From positions 114,365 to 178,364 of the forward strand of contig NZ_FMVJ01000009.1 of assembly GCF_900102135.1 (NCBI RefSeq): a DNA stretch of 64,000 nucleotides, read 5' to 3'. This document shows positions 43,912 through 52,454 of the stretch, one piece after another. The position numbers and the translations under genes were made by a program. How positions within the stretch are numbered: the stretch's first letter is position 1; every line of letters starts with the position of its first letter. The notes under the pieces are model-generated. The model did not search any database, had not been told where the DNA came from, and worked only from the letters and a program-made list of their open reading frames with translations. The stretch is from Microvirga guangxiensis (GTDB taxonomy: Bacteria; Pseudomonadota; Alphaproteobacteria; Rhizobiales; Beijerinckiaceae).

Positions 43912-44860
43912 ATTTGAGTTGGGTCAGATCTCAGCTGACCTCGCCGAGGCAGTCCCTGCGTTGCGCGGCTTGCGTTTGCAGAAAATCGCCACACCACTGG
44001 GAGGACTTTCCAATTCCAATTACCGCCTGGACCTGCCCGGCGGCTCTCTGGTTCTGCGGGTGCCAAGATCGAACCCAGGACCGTTTCTCATCGACCGTCA
44101 GGAAGAGGTAAAGGCTGCATGCTTTGCCGGCGCGGCTGGGATTGGGCCTCCCGTGCTCTATGCCAATCCCCAGGGCGTGATGCTGACGCGCTTTATCGAG
44201 GAAGCGCAGCCCATGAGCATTGAAGCCTATCGGTCGGATCCGATCTCGGTGCAGCGCACGGCGCATGTCGTCGCCCAACTCCATCGGTCCGACCTCCGTT
44301 TCAAGCGACGCTTTAACCCTTTCCGGATCCTCGACGAGTACAGAGTCGAGTGCCGGCTGCGATCTCATGGCCTGCCCGTGCTGCCCTCCAGGCTGGAGGC
44401 AGCGGTGGAAGAGGCACGAGCAAAGATAATGGCTTCGCCAGTGTCACTCGTCCCAAGTCACTGTGATCTGGTGCCGGAAAACTGTCTCGATACCGGATCA
44501 CGCATGGTCCTCATCGACTGGGAATATGCCCGCATGAACGACCCGGCATGGGATCTGGCCTATTTATGTGTCGAGGGCAGACTCGACGCGACCCAGGAGC
44601 ACTTGTTGCTTGCGTCCTATGATGATTTCGCTGTGACCTATGGACGACTGCAGGTGTTCAAGCTGCTGACCTGCATCTTGAATGCTTTGTGGGGTAGGCT
44701 GCAGACAGGTCCCAAAGGCCACCAATTTTATGCTTCATGGACGCATGAGCGATTAGTTAGCGGCATCCAATTGGCTGAAGATCCACGATGGACGAAGTGG
44801 CTTGCCTGTGCAACCAAGAAGGCTGGCAGAAACCGCGGTACTGCGGACCGCCTCCTGTGA
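43895..44860 (+). CDS. Thiamine/choline kinase-like phosphotransferase
   Basis: This 321-residue aminoglycoside/choline phosphotransferase-family kinase has a nucleotide-binding loop region TPLGGLSNSNYRLDLPGG, the catalytic loop LVPSHCDLVPENCL (H-x-D-L-x4-N) and the metal site MVLIDWEYARMNDPAWDLAY. Because it is the last gene of a thiamine-transport operon, thiamine kinase activity (phosphorylating imported thiamine) is the most likely role, as for E. coli ThiK. That is inferred from context; choline or ethanolamine kinase is the alternative. Confidence 0.8.
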   Translation: MKNQLEFELGQISADLAEAVPALRGLRLQKIATPLGGLSNSNYRLDLPGGSLVLRVPRSNPGPFLIDRQEEVKAACFAGAAGIGPPVLYANPQGVMLTRFIEEAQPMSIEAYRSDPISVQRTAHVVAQLHRSDLRFKRRFNPFRILDEYRVECRLRSHGLPVLPSRLEAAVEEARAKIMASPVSLVPSHCDLVPENCLDTGSRMVLIDWEYARMNDPAWDLAYLCVEGRLDATQEHLLLASYDDFAVTYGRLQVFKLLTCILNALWGRLQTGPKGHQFYASWTHERLVSGIQLAEDPRWTKWLACATKKAGRNRGTADRLL

Positions 44861-44975
44861 GAGAACTGCAATCCGGCATTCGGTAGCAGACTTGAACCAG
44901 TCCTTCACTAGCCTTCAATTCTACTCGCAGACCCAGCCCCTCCGCTCATTCTTGAAGCAGTCCAGTCGTTTTCGA

Positions 44976-46028
44976 TCAAGCAAGCCTGAGATCGACGCTG
45001 ATCAGTTCGTGGTCCGAAATGGCCGTCCCTTCCATATCGACGGCGCTCCAAGTCCGGCATCCGGTGACTTCAAGGCCGCGGACAAAGAGCCAATCGAGGC
45101 GGTTGAACGGAGGCGGCGGGGTTCCATCAGGACGGGTTCGCTGCGTCGCGTGTCCATCGTTGCAGCTGATCCAAGTGAAGCCTGCATCCGCCATCTCCGC
45201 AAAGAGCGGTTCACTGGCCTTGAGATTATGGCAGGTTTCCCACCCCGTAGCTAAATCGGACGGCAGAGAGGCCGTGTTGAAATCGCCGCCGATAACGGCC
45301 GGTGCATCGCCGATCCGCATGCGGAGCGCGTTCAGGAGCCGCCGCGTCTGGAGGGCACGGCTCGCCGGATCGCTCCGGCTTTCCAGATGAATCGAGATGA
45401 CCCAAAGAGGAAATGGCGCTGACGCGACGCGCGCGGCGATCGCCATCCGTCCGCCCAGGCGGCGCTGGTCTGCATCGCTGTTGCTGAACCAGGTAGCGCC
45501 TTCATCGAGTGGAACGACGAAGATATCCGCAAGGCGGCTACGGCTCATGATCGCGTTTCCATGAAGGCTGAGCGTGTTGCTCTGACCCGCATGCCAGATC
45601 ATTTCCCGGCTGTCGCCGAGGCCCAGTTCCACGAATTCGACGGCGAAGGCGAAGCCCTGCTGCAAGGAACTCGCGAGATCGTGCACCGTATGGCGGTTTC
45701 CGGAGCGCGCCATGCCGACATCCATTTCGGATAAAAGAGTGACGTCTGCTGCGACTGTTTCGAGAAGTCGGGACGAGGGCTTGTCGTATTTGCAGCGCTC
45801 CGCGTTCCAAGCCGCAATTCGAACTGTCGAGCCCAGCGGAATGGGAGAAGGCGGTGGTGTGACCTCGATCGCATGCAGGGCAGGAATACGGGCCGCAATC
45901 AGATCGTGAGCTTGCTTGGTCGCCGGTGCCTGTCGGGCGGCGGAGTGCTCAGCGGGGGGAGTGGGTGGAAAACTCGGGCAGGTTTGAAGAATGATGTCTT
46001 GCATGGCTCTGAAGGCAAGAAGGAACAT
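44976..46028 (-). CDS. Endonuclease/exonuclease/phosphatase (EEP) family protein
   Basis: This 350-residue EEP-superfamily hydrolase has an N-terminal Pro-rich stretch, then RIAAWNAERCKYDKPS (Asn), VTLLSEMDVGMARSG (metal-binding Glu), PLWVISIHLESRSD (His/Glu), AVIGGDFNTASLP (D-x-N) and a final GTAISDHELISVDL (Asp-His), so all catalytic motifs are visible. Such enzymes cleave phosphodiesters or remove phosphates. It is divergent from ugpB and may share its Pho-controlled promoter region, which points to a role with organophosphates rather than DNA (inference). ATG 46004 is an alternative start. Confidence 0.8.
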   Translation of the reverse strand: MFLLAFRAMQDIILQTCPSFPPTPPAEHSAARQAPATKQAHDLIAARIPALHAIEVTPPPSPIPLGSTVRIAAWNAERCKYDKPSSRLLETVAADVTLLSEMDVGMARSGNRHTVHDLASSLQQGFAFAVEFVELGLGDSREMIWHAGQSNTLSLHGNAIMSRSRLADIFVVPLDEGATWFSNSDADQRRLGGRMAIAARVASAPFPLWVISIHLESRSDPASRALQTRRLLNALRMRIGDAPAVIGGDFNTASLPSDLATGWETCHNLKASEPLFAEMADAGFTWISCNDGHATQRTRPDGTPPPPFNRLDWLFVRGLEVTGCRTWSAVDMEGTAISDHELISVDLRLA

Positions 46029-46111
46029 GAGTGAAAATAACGGCAGCTTGCAGACATGTTAATCGTGACGGCCTGATGACACTCCAGCGTTCAGAACCCG
46101 GCCTCCCGGTC

Positions 46112-46151
46112 CTGTCATGTTTGCGTCATGCAAGTTTTGGAACGCTGTCAC
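46112..46151 (+). promoter_or_regulatory. Pho-box array upstream of ugpB
   Basis: Seven-base units spaced 11 bases apart read CTGTCAT (46112), GCGTCAT (46123), a degenerate GTTTTGG (46134) and CTGTCAC (46145). Each good unit matches the PhoB half-site. The array ends about 60 bases before the ugpB ATG, well placed for activation under phosphate starvation. Confidence 0.8.
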
Positions 46152-46213
46152 CAAGCGGTTCTATCGATTTTCCGTCAACGCCAGTCTTCCATGGCATGAT
46201 TGAGAGACATCAC

Positions 46214-47548
46214 ATGAACCGCTTTCTTCTCACGGGCGCGACAGCGCTCGCGCTTCTCGTGTCCGGTGCCGCGCAGGCGCAGCAGCGCGTCAAGATCGAA
46301 CTTTGGCAAGGACTGACGGGCGATCTCGGCAGCGCTGTCGAAGAGGTCTGCCAGCGCTTCAACGACTCGCAGAAGGAGTTCGAGATCTCCTGTCCGACAC
46401 AGGGCTCTTACGATTCCGCCGTTCAGAACGCCATTGCCGCGTTTCGCGCCAAGAAGCAGCCAACCATCGTGCAGGTCTTCGATGCCGGCACTCTCGACCT
46501 AATGCTCTCGGAGGCGTTCATACCGGCGCGCAAGCTGATGGAGGAAAACGGCTACAAGATCGATTGGACGAACTATTTCCCCGGCATCGCCAACTACTAT
46601 GCCAACTCGAAGGGCGAGCTCTATTCCTTCCCCTTCAACTCCTCGAGCGCTCTGTTCTACTGGAACAAGGACGCCTTTGCGAAGATCAGCAAGACCGAAG
46701 CCCCCAAGACCTGGCAGGAGGTCGAGGCTTCCGCCCGTGCGTTGAAATCGGCCGGCTACGAATGCCCGATGGCGATCAACTACGACACGTGGACGCTCCT
46801 GGAGCAGTTCTCCGCAATTCATGGCGAGCCGATCGCCACCAAGAACAACGGCTATGGCGGCCTTGATGCTGAACTGGTGGTCAACAGGACCAAGTTCGTC
46901 GACTACATCAAGTTCATGAAGAAGGGCCTCGACGAGGGGCTGTTCAAGATCAAACTGCCGGAGACCGGCGCCAACATCGTGCAGGCCTTCGCTTCGGGCG
47001 AATGCCAGATGACGATGACGTCGGTCGCCGATCATGGCGTCGTCGGCAAGACCGCCAAGCCTGAGATGAAGTGGTCGGTGGCCATGCTCCCGGTCATGGA
47101 GGGCACGAAGCGGCTCAACTCGCTGGTGGGCGGCGCCTCTCTTTGGGTGCTCAGCGGCAAGTCGAAGGACGAGTACCGCGCTGCGGCTGCCTTCCTGAAC
47201 TTCATCGCCACGCCCGAATCCGAGCTCTTCTGGTCGACCCGCACCGGCTACATTCCGGTCACGAAGACGGGCTTCCAGCACCTGAAGGATCAGGGTTTCT
47301 ATGAAAAGCCGCAATACGAGGGCCGCGAAATCGCCCTTGAATCGCTGACCGCGAGCGAGGTCACGCCTCTCAGCCGCGGCATCCGTCTCGGCGGCTTCAT
47401 CCAGATCCGCAAGGAGATGCGCGATGCTCTGTCGGACATCTTCGCAGGCAAGGTTTCGGTGGAGGATGGCATCAAGTCCGCCGTCGAGCGTTCGAACGCG
47501 GTCCTGCGCCGCTTCGAAAAAACCTACGCCGGCAAGCAGCTTCTCTGA
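46214..47548 (+). CDS. ugpB: UgpB, sn-glycerol-3-phosphate-binding periplasmic protein
   Basis: This 444-residue solute-binding protein has a signal peptide (MNRFLLTGATALALLVSGAA, cut after AQA). The mature protein starts QQRVKIELWQGLTGDLGSAV, as in UgpB, with KIDWTNYFPGIANYYANSKG and ELYSFPFNSSSALFYWNKDA and a TSVADHG segment. It captures glycerol-3-phosphate or glycerophosphodiesters for UgpAEC. ATG 46214 is used; upstream in-frame codons precede the signal peptide and overlap the Pho box. It is the first gene of ugpBAEC, followed by an intercistronic hairpin. Confidence 0.93.
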   Translation: MNRFLLTGATALALLVSGAAQAQQRVKIELWQGLTGDLGSAVEEVCQRFNDSQKEFEISCPTQGSYDSAVQNAIAAFRAKKQPTIVQVFDAGTLDLMLSEAFIPARKLMEENGYKIDWTNYFPGIANYYANSKGELYSFPFNSSSALFYWNKDAFAKISKTEAPKTWQEVEASARALKSAGYECPMAINYDTWTLLEQFSAIHGEPIATKNNGYGGLDAELVVNRTKFVDYIKFMKKGLDEGLFKIKLPETGANIVQAFASGECQMTMTSVADHGVVGKTAKPEMKWSVAMLPVMEGTKRLNSLVGGASLWVLSGKSKDEYRAAAAFLNFIATPESELFWSTRTGYIPVTKTGFQHLKDQGFYEKPQYEGREIALESLTASEVTPLSRGIRLGGFIQIRKEMRDALSDIFAGKVSVEDGIKSAVERSNAVLRRFEKTYAGKQLL

Positions 47549-47573
47549 TTTTGAAAAGCCGTAACGGTTTCTA

Positions 47574-47596
47574 CCGGCGCGCTCCGAGCGCGCCGG
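47574..47596 (+). promoter_or_regulatory. Intercistronic hairpin between ugpB and ugpA
   Basis: CCGGCGCGCTC (47574-47584) and GAGCGCGCCGG (47586-47596) form a perfect 11-bp inverted repeat around one base. No T tract follows, so it more likely stabilises the upstream ugpB message or limits read-through than ends the operon. Confidence 0.6.
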
Positions 47597-47647
47597 CTCA
47601 CCACTGGTTTGACCGGATCGTCGTTTCGGCTCGGGGGTAAATGTTTC

Positions 47648-48532
47648 ATGGATCGGCGTGCAGTCTACAAGACAGCCTGGATCGGCAGCCTTCTTCTCGC
47701 TCCGCAGCTCCTGCTGGTTTTCACGTTCTTCTATTGGCCGACGGGCGCGGCTCTGTTTTGGGCCTTCACGCTGGAGCGGCCCTGGGGCGGGGGAAACGAG
47801 TTCGCCGGTCTGGACAACTTCCGCATGGTGTTCTCCGATACGGCCTATTGGGGCGCGGTGTGGCGCAGCATGGTCTTTGCGCTCGGCAGCACGGCTCTCG
47901 CCATGGGTCTTGCACTGCTCTTCGCGCTCTTCTGCGACCGCCAGCTGCGGGGCTACAAGGCATATCAGACCATGTTGATCTGGCCCTATGCCGTGGCGGC
48001 TCCGGCTGCGGGTGTTGCGTTCCGCTTCCTGTTCGCGCCTGAGGCCGGCATCTTTGCCGCTCTGAACAAGATTCATCCTGAATTCTGGAACCCGTCGATC
48101 AACGGGATCCATGCGATGATACTGATTGTCGTCGCCTATTCGTGGAAGTACCTCGCCTATAACTTCATTTTCTTCCTGGCAGCCCTGCAGTCCATTCCGC
48201 GCGCCCTCGTCGAGGCTTCGGCGATGGACGGATCGGGACCGCTGCGGCGCATGTGGGATATCCAGCTGCCCCTCTTGGCCCCGACACTGTTCTTCCTGCT
48301 AGTCATCAACATCACTGACAGTTTCGTCGATTCCTTCGGCATCATCGATCTGACCACCGGAGGCGGACCATCAAAGGCGACCACGCTGATGGTCTACAAG
48401 ATCTACTTCGATGGCTTCAAAGGTCTCGATTACTCCGGCGCGGCTGCGCAATCCATCGTTCTGATGCTGCTCGTGATGGGGCTCACCTTTGTCCAGTTCC
48501 GCTTCATCGAGCGGCGCGTCCATTACCGGTAA
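47648..48532 (+). CDS. ugpA: UgpA, glycerol-3-phosphate ABC transporter permease
   Basis: This 294-residue permease has six predicted membrane segments (for example WIGSLLLAPQLLLVFTFFYW, MVFALGSTALAMGLALLFAL). The EAA loop that contacts the ATPase is ALVEASAMDGSGPLRRMWDI. It pairs with UgpE in the inner membrane. ATG 47648 is chosen over an in-frame upstream ATG because the family begins with MDRRAVYKTAW-like sequence. It is separated from ugpB by about 100 bases containing a strong hairpin and lies 11 bases before ugpE. Confidence 0.92.
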   Translation: MDRRAVYKTAWIGSLLLAPQLLLVFTFFYWPTGAALFWAFTLERPWGGGNEFAGLDNFRMVFSDTAYWGAVWRSMVFALGSTALAMGLALLFALFCDRQLRGYKAYQTMLIWPYAVAAPAAGVAFRFLFAPEAGIFAALNKIHPEFWNPSINGIHAMILIVVAYSWKYLAYNFIFFLAALQSIPRALVEASAMDGSGPLRRMWDIQLPLLAPTLFFLLVINITDSFVDSFGIIDLTTGGGPSKATTLMVYKIYFDGFKGLDYSGAAAQSIVLMLLVMGLTFVQFRFIERRVHYR

Positions 48533-48543
48533 GGAGAGCCTCG

Positions 48544-49476
48544 ATGATCGAGCGAACGCCTGTCCTCAATCTCGTGACCCACGCGGTGCTGTTCATCGGG
48601 CTTGCCATTGCTTTCGTGCCCATGTGGCTCGTCTTCGTGGCAGCCACGCTTTCCCTGCAGGAAATCAACACGCCGCCGATCAGCCTGCTGCCTGGTAGCC
48701 ACCTCTGGGAGAATCTCGCCGAGGCCTGGACGCGCGCTGATCTCGGCGTCAAGCTCACCAACAGCCTCATCATGTCGGTCGCCGTTGCGGCGGGAAAGAT
48801 CGCACTCGCCTCGATTACCGCATTCGCCCTCGTCTTCTTCCGATTCCCAGGGCGGATGACTGCATTCTGGCTGATCTTCATCACCCTGATGCTGCCCCTC
48901 GAGGTGCGCATCGTTCCGACCTATGCGGTCGCAGCCAATGTGTTCTCTCCCTATCAGACGATACTCGACGTGACGGGTCTCTCGTGGCTCTGGCAGCAGC
49001 TGACCGGTGCGGAACTCGCCCTCGAATGGAACCTGTTGAACTCCTACACCGGTCTCGTTCTCCCTCTCGTCGCGACGGCCACGGGCACCTTCCTCTATCG
49101 GCAGTTCTTCCTGACCGTGCCCGAGGAGCTCATGGAGGCCGCCAAGATGGACGGCGCGGGACCCATGCGGTTCTTCCGCGAGATCCTGATGCCGCTCTCG
49201 ATCACCAACATGGCGGCTCTGTTCACCATCATGTTCATCTATGCCTGGAACCAGTACCTCTGGCCGCTCCTCATCACCACGGACCGCACCCATCGCGGGA
49301 CGGCCGTGATGGCCCTTCGACAGCTCATTCCGATGAGCGGCGACTCCACGGGCGGCGGCGTGCCCGACTGGAACGTCGCCATGGCCGGCTGCCTGATCGT
49401 GGTGGCTCCGGCTCTCCTCGTGGTGGCGCTGATGCAGCGCTTCTTCGTGCGCGGCCTCATCGCCAGCGACAAGTAA
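48544..49476 (+). CDS. ugpE: UgpE, glycerol-3-phosphate ABC transporter permease
   Basis: This 310-residue permease of the MalG type has several hydrophobic helices ([40 protein letters not shown]). The EAA motif is [20 protein letters not shown], and the conserved [11 protein letters not shown] lies in the fifth helix region. It is somewhat longer than E. coli UgpE (281 residues), with an insert of about 20 residues after [20 protein letters not shown] lies before the ATG, and ugpC follows after 25 bases. Confidence 0.92.
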   Translation: MIERTPVLNLVTHAVLFIGLAIAFVPMWLVFVAATLSLQEINTPPISLLPGSHLWENLAEAWTRADLGVKLTNSLIMSVAVAAGKIALASITAFALVFFRFPGRMTAFWLIFITLMLPLEVRIVPTYAVAANVFSPYQTILDVTGLSWLWQQLTGAELALEWNLLNSYTGLVLPLVATATGTFLYRQFFLTVPEELMEAAKMDGAGPMRFFREILMPLSITNMAALFTIMFIYAWNQYLWPLLITTDRTHRGTAVMALRQLIPMSGDSTGGGVPDWNVAMAGCLIVVAPALLVVALMQRFFVRGLIASDK

Positions 49477-49501
49477 TCTCTCATCGAACGGAGGCTTTCA
49501 C

Positions 49502-50593
49502 ATGGCCGATATCGACATTCGTAGCGTCCGCAAGGCTTACGGCAAAAACCAGGTCGTGCACGGCGTCGACCTCTCGATCCGCTCCGGCGAGTTCGTGGTG
49601 GTTCTGGGTCCTTCCGGCTGCGGAAAATCCACCCTGCTGCGCATGATTGCAGGGCTCGAGGCTATCACGGCCGGCGAGATCGCCATCGCGGGGGATGTCG
49701 TCAACAACCTGGAACCGCGCGAGCGTGGCTGCGCCATGGTGTTCCAGAACTATGCCCTCTATCCGCATATGACGGTCGCCGAGAACATCGGCTACGGCCT
49801 CAAGGTCGCGGGTCTCTCCAAGCCCGAGCGAACGGCGCGCGTCGAAACCGTGGCGAAGTCCCTCGGCCTCTCCGAGTATCTGGACCGCAAGCCCGGCCAG
49901 TTGTCGGGCGGCCAGCGCCAGCGCGTCGCCATGGGCCGCGCGATGATCCGGGAGCCGAAAGTCTTCCTCTTCGATGAGCCGCTGTCGAACCTCGATGCGA
50001 AGCTGCGCGTGCAGATGCGGATCGAGATCCGCAAGCTTCACAACCGCCTCGGAACCACATCCGTCTTCGTCACCCACGATCAGGTCGAGGCGATGACGCT
50101 GGCCGATCGCGTCGTCGTGATGAATGGCGGGCATATCGAGCAGGTCGGGACGCCTGAGGAAATCTACCGCAATCCGGCGAGCCGCTTCGTCGCAGGCTTC
50201 ATTGGCTCTCCGCCCATGAACCTGTTCGACGGCCGGGTTACAGGGCCAGGTGAGGTGCAGGCGCACGGCATCGTTCTTTCCGTTCCCCATGCCGGGCTCA
50301 AACCTGGGCGGCCTGTCACCATTGGCATCCGCCCGGAGGAAGTGGTGCTCGGCGCAGCGGGATCGAACGTGGCGTCCATCGACGTGGATTTCAGCGAGGA
50401 ACTCGGCTCGGTGCGCCTGCTGCATGGCCAGGTTGCGGGGGCCGATTTCGTGATCCAGGTGCCGGCCACGACCGCCGGGCCGAAGATCGGCCGCTTCTCC
50501 TTCGAAGTCCCTGCACGCGCTGTTCATCTTTTCGATGCCGAAACCGGAAACCGCATCGGTACTGCGGCCTCGGGCGCCCGGGCCGCTGCTTGA
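49502..50593 (+). CDS. ugpC: UgpC, glycerol-3-phosphate ABC transporter ATPase
   Basis: This 363-residue ATPase of the MalK/UgpC class has Walker [15 protein letters not shown] (about residue 34-47), a Q-loop [15 protein letters not shown], signature [14 protein letters not shown], Walker [13 protein letters not shown] and an H-loop [12 protein letters not shown]-terminal TOBE-like regulatory domain (residues 240-363, [13 protein letters not shown]) follows. It powers uptake by UgpAE. A ribosome binding site CGGAGG lies 8 bases before the ATG. Confidence 0.93.
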   Translation: MADIDIRSVRKAYGKNQVVHGVDLSIRSGEFVVVLGPSGCGKSTLLRMIAGLEAITAGEIAIAGDVVNNLEPRERGCAMVFQNYALYPHMTVAENIGYGLKVAGLSKPERTARVETVAKSLGLSEYLDRKPGQLSGGQRQRVAMGRAMIREPKVFLFDEPLSNLDAKLRVQMRIEIRKLHNRLGTTSVFVTHDQVEAMTLADRVVVMNGGHIEQVGTPEEIYRNPASRFVAGFIGSPPMNLFDGRVTGPGEVQAHGIVLSVPHAGLKPGRPVTIGIRPEEVVLGAAGSNVASIDVDFSEELGSVRLLHGQVAGADFVIQVPATTAGPKIGRFSFEVPARAVHLFDAETGNRIGTAASGARAAA

Positions 50594-50620
50594 TAGTTTG
50601 TCTCAAGAGGAGTTCTCTCA

Positions 50621-51538
50621 ATGTCTGTAAACGTTCTCGGCACGGGTATTTCGGCGAAGCCCGGCAAGCCCGATCTCAGCGAATTCGCGCGGAACCTGGA
50701 TCAATGCCAGGCCTTCGGCGTCGAAACCATCGAGCTGCCGACCTTCGACCTCGATCTCGTGGTCGGCGGTCGGATCCGCAGGGACCAGCTCGCTGCTCTC
50801 AAGGCGATCTGCGCCGGACGGGATGTGACCTATACGGTCCATGGTCCCCTCGCCATCAACTTCTTCGACGCGCCATTCCGCAATCAGCGCCACTTCGACA
50901 TTCTGCAGGCCTCGCTCGAAATCGCGGGTGAGCTCGGCGCGGTTCACTACGTCATGCATTCCGGCCTGATCGGCGTGACGCAGCATGACGGCATCGAGGA
51001 GGCCTATGCCCGTCAGCGGGAATGGCTGGCCCGCGCGGGCGATGTCGCGCGCGAGCATGGCGTGATCCTCTGCGTCGAAAATCTTTTCGGCGGCTATGAG
51101 GGCAAGGTCCATGCGGCGAGCCCCTCGCGCCTCGGCCGCGAACTCGCCGCCGTCAATCACAGCCATATCATGGCGACGTTGGACTTCAGTCACGCCTATC
51201 TGAACCTCTCCTTCACCGGCGGCGATCTCGTTTCGGAATGCGCAGCGCTCGCGCCTTTCGCCAAGCATCTTCACGTGCACGATTCCTTCGGCCGCCAGGA
51301 TGACATCTGGATGTTCACGCAGGGCGAGCGCCTGGCCTATGGTCACGGTGATCTCCATCTGCCGGTGGGCTGGGGTGATATCCCCTGGGATGCCCTGATG
51401 GCGTCCTGCACCTTCCCGCAGGGTGTGGTGTTCAACATCGAGCTGCAGGATCGATACTGGCATGTCGGCCAGGATTGCGTCGATGCGACCAAGGCTCTGG
51501 CCACGAAGGCGCGCACGGCTCTGGCCGCCGCAGCCTGA
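50621..51538 (+). CDS. Sugar phosphate isomerase/epimerase-like TIM-barrel protein
   Basis: This 305-residue protein of the xylose-isomerase-like/AP-endonuclease-2 fold has FGVETIELPTFDLDL, TYTVHGPLAINF, VHYVMHSGLIG, GVILCVENLFGGYEGK (metal-binding Glu), MATLDFSHAYLNLSF (Asp/His), KHLHVHDSFGRQDD (His/Asp) and VVFNIELQDRYWH (final Glu). The metal-binding set is complete. It is the last gene of the ugp transcript, 27 bases after ugpC, so it probably acts on a product from imported glycerophosphodiesters. The exact substrate is unknown. Confidence 0.8.
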   Translation: MSVNVLGTGISAKPGKPDLSEFARNLDQCQAFGVETIELPTFDLDLVVGGRIRRDQLAALKAICAGRDVTYTVHGPLAINFFDAPFRNQRHFDILQASLEIAGELGAVHYVMHSGLIGVTQHDGIEEAYARQREWLARAGDVAREHGVILCVENLFGGYEGKVHAASPSRLGRELAAVNHSHIMATLDFSHAYLNLSFTGGDLVSECAALAPFAKHLHVHDSFGRQDDIWMFTQGERLAYGHGDLHLPVGWGDIPWDALMASCTFPQGVVFNIELQDRYWHVGQDCVDATKALATKARTALAAAA

Positions 51539-51570
51539 CTTCTCCGGCCTCAGGCCATATGATCGTTGGT

Positions 51571-51605
51571 GCCGCGGCATTCCTGCCGCGGCCGATTTCG
51601 TTTTT
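51571..51605 (+). terminator. Rho-independent terminator of the ugp operon
   Basis: A 9-bp perfect stem, GCCGCGGCA (51571-51579) with TGCCGCGGC (51584-51592), has a 4-nt loop and is followed by a T-rich tail (ATTTCGTTTTT). It lies 33 bases after the isomerase-like gene and ends the ugp transcript. Confidence 0.75.
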
Positions 51606-51635
51606 CCTCCCACTCGGCTCAAACTTTTTCCTCCC

Positions 51636-52328
51636 ATGTCCCTCCCTCGTTATGCACTCTACTTCACGCCTCGGCCCGATTCCGATCTGGCCCGCCTCGG
51701 CGCCGCGATGCTCGGCTACGATTGTTATACGGGGGCGGCCGTGGAGCAGCCTCACCTTCCTGCTATCACCCCAGGCGAACTGCATGAGGGCACGGCAGAG
51801 CCGCGCCGCTATGGATTCCATGGCACGCTGAAGGCCCCGTTCTCCCTGGTCGAAGGACGCTCTCTCGAGAGCCTCAAGCATGCGCTGCGCGCTTTCGCGG
51901 CCGAATGGCCCACACTCGATGTGGGAGCCGTCTCACCGCGCCGGATCGGCCGGTTCATTGCGCTTACGCCGGATACCCCGTCGCTGGACCTGCAGCTCTT
52001 CGCTGCAGAATGTGTTGCGGCCTTCGATCACTTCCGTGCGCCGATCAGCGATAAGGATCGGCAGCGCCGCGCCTCGCAGAATCTATCGCCGCGCCAGAGC
52101 GCGCTTCTGGAGCGCTGGGGGTATCCCTACGTCTTCGATCAGTTCCGCTTCCACATGACCTTGAGCGGGTCGCTGCCGGAGGAACGCGTCGGCTCATGGC
52201 TCGACGGTCTCAAGAGCTATGTTGGCGCCCAGCCGCTCATCATCGATGGCTTGACGCTCCTGGAGCAGACAGGTCCGGATGCCCGTTTCCGCGTCGTCGA
52301 GCGATATGATCTTGAGGGAAGACGATGA
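51636..52328 (+). CDS. DUF1045 protein, 2H phosphoesterase-like phosphonate-metabolism protein
   Basis: This 230-residue protein of the DUF1045 family, found almost only with phn genes, carries two H-x-T motifs typical of 2H phosphoesterases: RYGFHGTLKAPFSL (near residue 50) and FRFHMTLSGSLP (near residue 175). The family is uncharacterised as far as I know, but 2H enzymes open cyclic phosphodiesters. phnP, whose product opens the cyclic ribosyl phosphate made by C-P lyase, is not in the window, so this protein may replace it (inference). It lies between the ugp terminator and the phnC Pho boxes. ATG 51636 starts the conserved part. Confidence 0.85.
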   Translation: MSLPRYALYFTPRPDSDLARLGAAMLGYDCYTGAAVEQPHLPAITPGELHEGTAEPRRYGFHGTLKAPFSLVEGRSLESLKHALRAFAAEWPTLDVGAVSPRRIGRFIALTPDTPSLDLQLFAAECVAAFDHFRAPISDKDRQRRASQNLSPRQSALLERWGYPYVFDQFRFHMTLSGSLPEERVGSWLDGLKSYVGAQPLIIDGLTLLEQTGPDARFRVVERYDLEGRR

Positions 52329-52374
52329 GTCCTCAGCCGCATCGGCGATGCGTGTGAATGTTACTTTCTGGCAA

Positions 52375-52414
52375 TTGTCATCCAAGCGTCTTGCAAAGGT
52401 CATTCCGGTTTCAT
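52375..52414 (+). promoter_or_regulatory. Pho-box array upstream of phnC
   Basis: Four 7-base units at an exact 11-base step read TTGTCAT (52375), GCGTCTT (52386), AGGTCAT (52397) and GTTTCAT (52408). They resemble the PhoB half-site CTGTCAT. The array ends 40 bases before the phnC ATG and should activate the phosphonate genes under phosphate starvation. Confidence 0.75.
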
Positions 52415-52454
52415 CAGGCACGGCTAATCGAGCGTCACAACGTGAGGCAAAACC

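Noticed and set aside
46499..48112. Minus-strand open frame of 537 codons across ugpB/ugpA
   Set aside because: Antisense shadow of ugp genes, rich in Arg/His/Glu without structure or start signal.
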